The notes under the pieces were generated by a model. That model worked only from the letters and a program-made list of their open reading frames with translations, ran no database searches and was not told the origin of the DNA. This document shows, one piece after another, positions 7,114 to 12,097 of a stretch of 12,097 nt of DNA. Source of the DNA: JAADDG01 sp964450755 (GTDB lineage Bacteria; Campylobacterota; Campylobacteria; Campylobacterales; JAADDG01); the NCBI GenBank assembly GCA_964450755.1, contig CAYVDJ010000101.1, positions 1-12,097 of the forward strand, written 5' to 3'. Each line of letters begins with the position of its first letter. Positions within the stretch are counted from its first letter, which is position 1. A program made the translations under genes and the position numbers.

Positions 7114-7668
7114 ATGATGGAGAGTAAAATCGCTGATATAGAGGCAAAGAGGGTAAAAGAGCCAAAAAATATCAAAATTTATGAGTTGTCTTTTTTACAG
7201 GATGGCAAAAGGATAAAAAAAGAAGTTGTAAAATCAATGGATGTTGTAAAAATACTTCTATATCATGAGGAGAAAGATGCATTTGTTCTCGTAAAACAGT
7301 TTAGACCTCTTGTCTATATAAATCACCCAAATTTAGCTTTTAGATATGAGCTGTGCGGAGGCAGGGAGGATAAAGAGGGACTTACAAGCGAAGAGGTGGC
7401 AAAAGAGGAGGTTTTGGAAGAGTGCGGATACGAGGTGAACAAACTTCAAAAGATAACCACTTTTGTAACCGGAGGCAAAATGACTCTCTATTATGCTGTT
7501 GTAAACGAGTCAATGAGAGTAAACAGTGGTGGAGGAGTGGACTACGAGATGATTGATCTGTTTTTTCTTCCTCTAAAAGATGCCAAAAAATTTATGTTTG
7601 ATGAAAATATTCCCAAAAGACCCTCTTTAATGTTTGCCTTTTGCTGGTTTTTTAATGCTAAAATATGA
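7114..7668 (+). CDS. NUDIX hydrolase, NUDT14-like (UDP-sugar/ADP-ribose pyrophosphatase type)
   Basis: A 184-residue NUDIX protein. The box runs from residues 82 to 106, GGREDKEGLTSEEVA then KEEVLEECGY, with the extended GLxxEEVA spacing of the NUDT14/UDP-sugar pyrophosphatase group and the metal-binding glutamates EEVLEE. The usual Arg of the REUxEE core is replaced by Glu. FVLVKQFRPLVY (57-68) is the typical lead-in strand of ADP-ribose/UDP-sugar pyrophosphatases. Expected reaction: hydrolysis of a nucleoside-diphosphate sugar to NMP and sugar phosphate; whether UDP-glucose or ADP-ribose is preferred is unknown. Two consecutive ATGs (7114, 7117) share AAAGG at 7104-7108, and the second has the better spacing. 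It is coupled to the upstream DUF89 gene and converges on the RT-cas1 gene 12 bp away. Confidence 0.9.
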   Translation: MMESKIADIEAKRVKEPKNIKIYELSFLQDGKRIKKEVVKSMDVVKILLYHEEKDAFVLVKQFRPLVYINHPNLAFRYELCGGREDKEGLTSEEVAKEEVLEECGYEVNKLQKITTFVTGGKMTLYYAVVNESMRVNSGGGVDYEMIDLFFLPLKDAKKFMFDENIPKRPSLMFAFCWFFNAKI

Positions 7669-7680
7669 TGGTTTTATGTG

Positions 7681-9876
7681 TCAGTATCTGGCTATGAAAC
7701 CTTTGTATTTTTTATTTTTACCCTGTATGATGTGAGAAAGAGACAAAATCTGTTCATCGATGATAAAAAGAAGTTTATATCTGCCTTTTCGCCACTTTGT
7801 CGGAGTTATAAAACGCTCTTGAATATTTTGGCTAATGATTTTTATACTTTCTGATGTCAATTTTCCTTTTGATGATTTTAATTTTGTTCCCCGATTTAGT
7901 ATAGATATGATCTCTCTGTCAACAGTGGGTTGTCTGAATTCTTCTATGATGTCATATACGAGAGTCGGTTTGTTTGCCTGTTCTTTGTGTAGAAAGGAGT
8001 GATAAAGGCTGAGTCCGGTTTTTATGATGGCAGATTGGATACGATTGTATAAAAATCCGTAACCGTAATTGATGGATTGGTTGATTGTATCGGGAGCATT
8101 GTAGGTAATTCTTTTAAATTCCGGTTTATCTATCAAAATACCAAAAGCACTCCAGTAGTGGGAGCTTATGTTTCCTTCATATCCCATCAGCTGTTCCGTA
8201 TTTTTTGCATTTTTGATTTTTTTGTATAGCTGCTGCATTGTTTCTATTTTTTTATCAAGTATTTTAAATTCATCATGATCGGTATCTTCTCTGTATCTCA
8301 TGTAATATTTTATAAGGTTTATCTGGTTTTTTGCTTTTGTTTTGATAAATTCTATGGCTACAACAAGACTTTTGGGAGAGTCTAAAAAAGCCAACTGTTT
8401 TTGATGAAGTTTGTAGCTGATACTTTTATGATAGGTGATCATGGCGTATGGTTCGTCTTTGTAGATGAAATCTATATCGATTTTTCTTTTACTGCACTGA
8501 TAGATGAGCATAGAGGAAATATTGATGCTTGGACTCAATATAATGATACGGGTAAGAGTGTTTAATGGGATCTGTTTTATAACTTTGCCATACTCTTTGA
8601 CTACTGCTTTTCCTTTTGTTACACCTGCATAAACTCCATATCTTGAGAGTATAAGTTCACTGCTTTTTATCTGTTTTTTCAAAAATGTTGTTTTATTTTT
8701 ATCGATCTCCTTTTGGGCACTTTTTAGGGGAGTTTGTAAAGAGAGTTGTTTGTAAGCCTCGCTTATGAGTTCATCCATCCTTTTTTGGTTTTCCTCTTTT
8801 GTAATCGTATCATAGCTTTTTAGTTTTGAGAGGATCTCTTTGAAAGCAGATTTTTTATTGATGGTTTTTGAGTTTTTTGCCAAAATGATTTTTCTTATTA
8901 AAATTCCGTTTATGTGATTTTGAAGTATTTTAAATTGGGTTCTGTCTGTCAGAATCTTTGCATAATATCTTCTAACTCCTTCAATATGCTCGTTTATTGT
9001 CTCTACTGTCTGAACAAGAGGTTTATTTTTGGTTTTTTTGGAAATATCAGAGATCTTTTTTTGAAGTTTTTTATTATCCATTATAATAGTCTCATTTTTA
9101 AACCAGAGACCGAGATAGGAAAACCCCTCTTTTTTGTTTGAGATAGAGGTTTTATCTTTGCCAAAAGATAAAGAGAGAGAATTTAGATAACCTTCTGCCA
9201 TATCTATGATACGGATGGCGTCTTTTCTGTGTTTTGCAAAAAAGATCATATCATCAGAATAACGAACAAAAGAGACCTGTTTTGATTCAAGATATTTGTC
9301 AAAATCATCAAGATAGATATTTGAGAGCCATGGACTCAGATTGTCTCCTTGATAGATGCCTTCTGTTTTATCAATCCATGTTTTGTTTTTCAGCATACCG
9401 TTTTTTAAAAATAGAGCAATGAGTTTGACAATTTGTCTGTCATGTATAAAAGAGTTCAGTTTGGATATGAGTTTTTGCTGATTTATCGTATCAAAAAAGT
9501 TATCTATATCTGCTTTGGCTATCCAAAAATTGGTTCTTAAGAAATCCTTTGTTCTGTTTATGGCTTTTACAGTGCCTTTGTTTTTGCGAAAAGCGTATGA
9601 TTTGTCAGAAAATTTTACGATATTTTCATAATGTTTCAGGATGATTTTTTGAACTATTTTACTTGAAGTGGATGAGAGAGCGAGTTGTCTTTTCTCATGT
9701 TCATTTTTTTCGATCTCAAAAGAGATAACAGGATCAGGGATAAAACCTTCATCAAGAATTTTTAGAAATTTGCCGGAATATATAAGAGAATATATCTGAT
9801 CATAGTCTTTTGCTTTTTGATATTCTCTAAGTACATCAAAAAGAGATTCTTTTGTAAAAATCTTCTTAAAAGACAT
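7681..9876 (-). CDS. cas1: Reverse transcriptase-Cas1 fusion, CRISPR spacer-acquisition integrase
   Basis: A 731-residue fusion (numbered from the ATG at 9876). The N-terminal half is a group II intron-like reverse transcriptase: motif A KADIDNFFDTI with Asp123, motif B around GIYQGDNLSPWLSNIYL (173-189), and motif C FVRYSDDMIFF with the YSDD catalytic box at 206-209. A linker or thumb region (about 300-400) leads into Cas1 from about 405 (GVYAGVTKGKAVV). The three Cas1 metal ligands are present: Glu567 in GYEGNISSHYW, His630 in SFLHKE, and Asp642 in LVYDIIEEFR. Both activities therefore look intact. Family members insert DNA, and in some systems RNA-derived, spacers into CRISPR arrays together with Cas2. 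There is no Cas6 domain at the N-terminus. An in-frame TTG at 9894 would add six residues but lacks a ribosome site; the ATG has AAGAAG at 9883-9888. The start overlaps the cas2 end by 11 bp. Confidence 0.95.
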   Translation of the reverse strand: MSFKKIFTKESLFDVLREYQKAKDYDQIYSLIYSGKFLKILDEGFIPDPVISFEIEKNEHEKRQLALSSTSSKIVQKIILKHYENIVKFSDKSYAFRKNKGTVKAINRTKDFLRTNFWIAKADIDNFFDTINQQKLISKLNSFIHDRQIVKLIALFLKNGMLKNKTWIDKTEGIYQGDNLSPWLSNIYLDDFDKYLESKQVSFVRYSDDMIFFAKHRKDAIRIIDMAEGYLNSLSLSFGKDKTSISNKKEGFSYLGLWFKNETIIMDNKKLQKKISDISKKTKNKPLVQTVETINEHIEGVRRYYAKILTDRTQFKILQNHINGILIRKIILAKNSKTINKKSAFKEILSKLKSYDTITKEENQKRMDELISEAYKQLSLQTPLKSAQKEIDKNKTTFLKKQIKSSELILSRYGVYAGVTKGKAVVKEYGKVIKQIPLNTLTRIIILSPSINISSMLIYQCSKRKIDIDFIYKDEPYAMITYHKSISYKLHQKQLAFLDSPKSLVVAIEFIKTKAKNQINLIKYYMRYREDTDHDEFKILDKKIETMQQLYKKIKNAKNTEQLMGYEGNISSHYWSAFGILIDKPEFKRITYNAPDTINQSINYGYGFLYNRIQSAIIKTGLSLYHSFLHKEQANKPTLVYDIIEEFRQPTVDREIISILNRGTKLKSSKGKLTSESIKIISQNIQERFITPTKWRKGRYKLLFIIDEQILSLSHIIQGKNKKYKGFIARY

Positions 9877-10144
9877 AAGACTCTTCTTTTGCAAAAGGGT
9901 GAGAGCGTTTTGGGTTTAGTTCTATGGATTTTTCCACACTTGCTTTGTCTATTCTGTAAATACGGATACTGTCTGTACTTTGTATAAATCCTTGTAGTTT
10001 TTTGATTATTTTTTTATAATCCTGATAGGAGATATCAAGTTCAAAGACCGAATAATTTACTCTGAAACCGTAAGAAGAGAGAAGCTTGTCAATCTTTTTT
10101 CGTCTTTTGTCATCGCTTATATCATAGGCTGTTACGATATACAT
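9866..10144 (-). CDS. cas2: Cas2, CRISPR adaptation endonuclease-fold subunit
   Basis: A 92-residue protein of normal Cas2 size with the ferredoxin-like pattern: MYIVTAYDISDDKRRKKI at the N-terminus, with Asp8 at the conserved acidic position, then GFRVNYSVFEL (residues 26-36) and SIRIYRID (59-66). Cas2 forms the dimer that bridges two Cas1 dimers in the spacer-integration complex. GGAG at 10151-10154, 6 bp before the ATG, supports the start. It begins 18 bp after the CARF-HEPN gene and overlaps the RT-cas1 start, so it is the middle gene of a three-gene minus-strand operon and is probably translationally coupled to RT-cas1. Confidence 0.95.
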   Translation of the reverse strand: MYIVTAYDISDDKRRKKIDKLLSSYGFRVNYSVFELDISYQDYKKIIKKLQGFIQSTDSIRIYRIDKASVEKSIELNPKRSHPFAKEESYVF

Positions 10145-10162
10145 CTTTTGCTCCGAATATTA

Positions 10163-11362
10163 TTACAGTTTTATATTTTTCAGTGCATTATCCGCATAAA
10201 TTATTTCTATTTTGAAAATGATATTTTTTATCTGTTTGGTGATATCGGAAAAACTTTTTTCCTGATTGATATGAGCAAGATCATTTCTTATTTTCCTGAC
10301 CTCATTATAAACAGAATATACTTTGTTAAATTGTATTTTATTGTTTTTATGGATATTTGGATATTTCTTTTGCAGTCTGTTTGATTTTCCATGTCTTTTT
10401 AAGTCTCCTATGGTATCCATTACCATTGTATTTTCATCATAACTGTTTTTAAATCTGATATCTTTTGTAAGGTGTTTGAAACAGACAGAGCAGTATTCTC
10501 TGAGAGATTCAAAAATATAGGTTAAGGATACTATCAGGTAATTTTTTTCGATTGTAAGTTTGGAGAGAAGAAAGTATTTAATATAGGTATTCAAATGTTC
10601 AAAACTTCTTAGAGAATTTAACTCTTTGTCTATTTTGTCTATAAGATTTGAAAGATGTTTCAGTGGTTCTTTGTTTTTTAGTCTCCAAAGTTCATCATCA
10701 AGCAGCTTGTAGTTTTTTTCTATCCCTTTGAGGTCATTTGATAAAAGAGATTCACTAAAATCTTCAAAAATCTGACCGTTTAAAAGTTTGAGATTTTTAA
10801 CGGGTATGAAATTTAGAGTTCTTATAAAACCGGTAAGTAAAAGTGAGATTTGGGTAATCTCTATATATTCGTTTAGAGAGATGTACTCATATTTTTTATA
10901 TTTTTCAATCTCTTTTGCAAAAATGATTTTCAGATTTTTTCGATCCAGAAACTGGGAGAGGGTAGATGCGAATATCGCCATAATAGGTTGATGTCTAAAA
11001 CCGTGGGTAATATCCAAAATAATATTTTCCTGATATTCCAAAAGATTAAATATATCTTCAAAAATATCATCAAGACTGTTGTCTTCTATCTCCCTGTATT
11101 CGATATTCTTATTTTTTAAATTATCTGATAAAATTTCTTTTTGAAATAGGATAGCACACTTTGTTCCGATAAAGACAAATTTTTCATCAAAATTTTTGAG
11201 TAAGAAATGGGTGGAATTTTTATAAAAATTTTTTCCTTTATTGAACATTGAACAGTCATATTGGGCGTTGGTATATAAAATATTATCTTTTTTATCTTTT
11301 TTGGGCAGACATGTTTCAGGATCAAATTTTGCACCGGCAGTACCTAAAATGGAAATAATCAC
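10163..11362 (-). CDS. CARF-HEPN CRISPR-associated ribonuclease (Csx1/Csm6-like, DxTHG family)
   Basis: A 399-residue protein. The N-terminal half looks like a CARF ligand-binding domain: ISILGTAG (residues 3-10) for the first strand and loop, FVFIGTK (62-68), and the diagnostic DITHGFRHQPIMAIFA at 117-132, the DxTHG motif of CRISPR-associated Csx1/TM1812-type proteins. The C-terminal half is helical and ends with a HEPN ribonuclease motif, RNDLAH (Arg359-x4-His364). Family members bind cyclic oligoadenylate made by Cas10 in type III systems and then degrade RNA non-specifically. The start is GTG, chosen because AAGGGAG at 11369-11375 sits 6 bp upstream. It is first in the operon with cas2 and RT-cas1. 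No Cas10 is seen in the window to make the activator. It could belong to another CARF-HEPN subfamily; the exact name needs profile comparison. Confidence 0.9.
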   Translation of the reverse strand: MIISILGTAGAKFDPETCLPKKDKKDNILYTNAQYDCSMFNKGKNFYKNSTHFLLKNFDEKFVFIGTKCAILFQKEILSDNLKNKNIEYREIEDNSLDDIFEDIFNLLEYQENIILDITHGFRHQPIMAIFASTLSQFLDRKNLKIIFAKEIEKYKKYEYISLNEYIEITQISLLLTGFIRTLNFIPVKNLKLLNGQIFEDFSESLLSNDLKGIEKNYKLLDDELWRLKNKEPLKHLSNLIDKIDKELNSLRSFEHLNTYIKYFLLSKLTIEKNYLIVSLTYIFESLREYCSVCFKHLTKDIRFKNSYDENTMVMDTIGDLKRHGKSNRLQKKYPNIHKNNKIQFNKVYSVYNEVRKIRNDLAHINQEKSFSDITKQIKNIIFKIEIIYADNALKNIKL

Positions 11363-11368
11363 TTAAAA

Positions 11369-11375
11369 CTCCCTT
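11369..11375 (-). promoter_or_regulatory. Ribosome site that fixes the GTG start of the CARF-HEPN gene
   Basis: On the minus strand this reads AAGGGAG, followed by TTTTAA and the GTG at 11362-11360. It supports the uncommon start codon, since no ATG with comparable support is nearby. Confidence 0.7.
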
Positions 11376-11393
11376 TTTAAATAATCATCTTTT

Positions 11394-11399
11394 ATTGTA
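11394..11399 (-). promoter_or_regulatory. Candidate -10 box for the CRISPR operon
   Basis: The minus strand reads TACAAT, 31 bp before the GTG start, in a very AT-rich 151-bp spacer (11363-11513). No clear -35 is seen. I found no direct repeats of CRISPR size in this spacer. Confidence 0.3.
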
Positions 11400-11513
11400 A
11401 TCTTTAATGACTTAAAATAAGATAATTATTATAAAAAAGTAATAAAAATATAAGATTATTCAGAGGAAAAGAGTGGTTTTTCAAAAAAATTGATTATTCT
11501 TTAATGAACTATT

Positions 11514-11859
11514 TTAAAGAAACCAAAAATCATTTTTTATCTTTTCAATCTTCTCCTCCCTAAATCCCGTAGCCTCTTTTATGATCTTTATATCCACATC
11601 TAGTTTCAAAAGAGATTTTGTCAAGGCTATTCTCTCTTGTTGTGCTCCCTCTTCTATGCCTATCTCCATTCCCTCTTTATAAAGCGGGTCTTTTGCTTTT
11701 TCTATGATAAACGGCATTTTAAGCTCCTCTTTTTTTATTCTGTATATATTTTGATACAGATTTGGTCTTAGTCTAAGAAGATAAAATATCTTTCTTAGAT
11801 AATCCTCTCTTTTTTTATTATCCAAACTCATCAGTTTTGCATTAAGGGCATCTCTAAAA
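11514..11859 (-). pseudogene. C-terminal remnant of an Rpn/PD-(D/E)XK nuclease family 'transposase' protein
   Basis: The minus-strand frame ending in TAA at 11514-11516 encodes a tail typical of the Rpn/YhgA-like nuclease family: KDPLYKEGMEIGIEEGAQQE, then an ITKSLLKL-like helix (ALTKSLLKLDVDIKIIKEAT) and GFREEKIEKIK. The usual length is near 280-300 residues; only about 114 remain and the catalytic PD-(D/E)XK core is missing. The frame stays open upstream of the first ATG (11831) through FRDALNAKL and meets a TAG at 11862-11864, inside the inverted repeat of the adjoining element. This indicates that the coding sequence was interrupted there. No ribosome site precedes the ATG at 11831. The N-terminal part may resume beyond the window if a simple insertion occurred. 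Confidence 0.7.
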
Positions 11860-11875
11860 ACCTATACAGTTCATA

Positions 11876-11973
11876 GCTTTGTCAGTTTGTTCATAGGCGA
11901 GGCGCAACGACGAAGGCGATGCCGTAGCATCGTTGAGGAGTTGCAACGAAGTATATGGGCAAACTGACAAAGC
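11876..11973. repeat. Long hairpin 1 inside the palindromic element
   Basis: The 20-base arm GCTTTGTCAGTTTGTTCATA (11876-11895) pairs fully with 11954-11973, 18 Watson-Crick and two T-G positions. Inside it, GCAAC (11904-11908) pairs with GTTGC (11940-11944), and CGATGC (11917-11922) pairs with GCATCG (11927-11932) around a CGTA loop. This part is clearly richer in GC than the surroundings. Confidence 0.8.
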
Positions 11974-11980
11974 CCGAAGG

Positions 11981-12081
11981 GAAGGCAAATAAGGCACAAT
12001 CTTTCGCAAGATAAATTCTTGAATTACCTTTGGGTAGTCCTGCAAATTTCTCTTACGAAATCTTATGCCTTCTTTGCCTTC
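11981..12081. repeat. Long imperfect hairpin 2 inside the palindromic element
   Basis: GAAGGCAAATAAGGCA (11981-11996) pairs with 12066-12081 at 15 of 16 positions. Pairing continues imperfectly inward (TTTCG at 12002-12006 with CGAAA at 12056-12060; AAATT at 12013-12017 with AATTT at 12045-12049) to a TACC/GGTA tip near 12025-12036. C-A mismatches here would be G-U pairs in a minus-strand RNA. Confidence 0.65.
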
Positions 12082-12097
12082 TATGGACTGTATAGGT

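Larger units (their letters stand above)
11860..12097. mobile_element. 238-bp palindromic, MITE-like element with terminal inverted repeats
   Basis: ACCTATACAGTTCATAG at 11860-11876 is matched at the other end by CTATGGACTGTATAGGT at 12081-12097, its reverse complement at 16 of 17 positions, with the exception able to form a G-U pair. Two long hairpins (11876-11973 and 11981-12081) fill the space, so one strand folds as a three-way junction. It carries no convincing gene. The left end cuts the Rpn-family frame, as expected for an insertion. Whether 12097 is the true right end, and whether there is a target duplication, cannot be seen. It might alternatively be a dispersed structured repeat. 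The non-autonomous-transposon reading is inferred. Confidence 0.65.

Noticed and set aside
7669..7680. Bidirectional terminator between the NUDIX and RT-cas1 genes
   Set aside because: The 12-bp gap has only a short AT-rich TAAAA/TTTTA pairing with its neighbours and no stable stem.
7681..9876. A mobile group II intron reverse transcriptase
   Set aside because: The RT domain continues in frame into a full Cas1 domain, sits beside cas2, and no intron RNA structure surrounds it.
11363..11513. Possible CRISPR array or leader next to the cas operon
   Set aside because: The spacer is AT-rich but holds no regularly spaced direct repeats; only 151 bp are available.
11876..11973. CRISPR repeat or a tracr-like RNA
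   Set aside because: The repeats are inverted, present as a single pair, and belong to an element with terminal repeats; there is no direct-repeat periodicity.
11854..12045. A 63-codon minus-strand reading frame across the palindromic element
   Set aside because: It is encoded by the hairpin arms and terminal repeat themselves, has no ribosome site and no recognisable fold. It is a by-product of the repeat.

Overview
The window looks like a low-GC chromosome segment from a member of the Campylobacterota, probably an environmental Sulfurovum/Sulfurimonas-like organism. The main clue is the RecO protein, which has the short, divergent form typical of that phylum. AT-rich intergenic regions and the other household proteins fit. 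The genus is an inference; no rRNA or other strong marker is present.

Layout. (1) 1-1576 is core chromosome: the 5' part of gltB (minus strand) diverges from recO (plus strand). (2) 1581-4250 (minus) is a large exported protein with four N-terminal DUF4214 repeats fused to an SGNH-hydrolase domain. It ends 4 bp from recO and diverges, across a 247-bp AT-rich spacer with a dyad, from a cytoplasmic DUF2235 (Tle1-like) alpha/beta hydrolase at 4498-5553. (3) 5659-7668 (plus) carries a YbhB/YbcL (PEBP) protein that may have two translation starts, a terminator, and a tightly coupled pair: a DUF89 damage-control phosphatase and a NUDT14-like NUDIX hydrolase. (4) 7681-11362 (minus) is a CRISPR adaptation and signalling operon, transcribed in the order CARF-HEPN ribonuclease, cas2, reverse transcriptase-Cas1 fusion. 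(5) 11514-12097 is the edge of a mobile or decaying region: the C-terminal remnant of an Rpn/PD-(D/E)XK 'transposase' protein, cut off at a 238-bp palindromic element with terminal inverted repeats and two internal long hairpins.

How it works together. The highlight is the CRISPR operon. The RT-Cas1 keeps its RT motifs (YSDD box) and its Cas1 catalytic residues, and its start overlaps the end of cas2, so the two should be co-translated as a spacer-acquisition complex able in principle to capture RNA-derived spacers. The co-transcribed CARF-HEPN protein (DxTHG motif, RxxxxH motif) is the kind of ribonuclease that type III systems activate with cyclic oligoadenylate. No CRISPR array, Cas10, Csm/Cmr subunit or Cas6 is visible in the window. 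The module is therefore either the edge of a larger type III locus beyond position 12097, a stand-alone adaptation module serving an array elsewhere, or something different.

There is no gene-free stretch longer than 300 bases. The largest spacers are 4251-4497 and the palindromic element at 11860-12097. I saw no tRNA, rRNA or CRISPR array.
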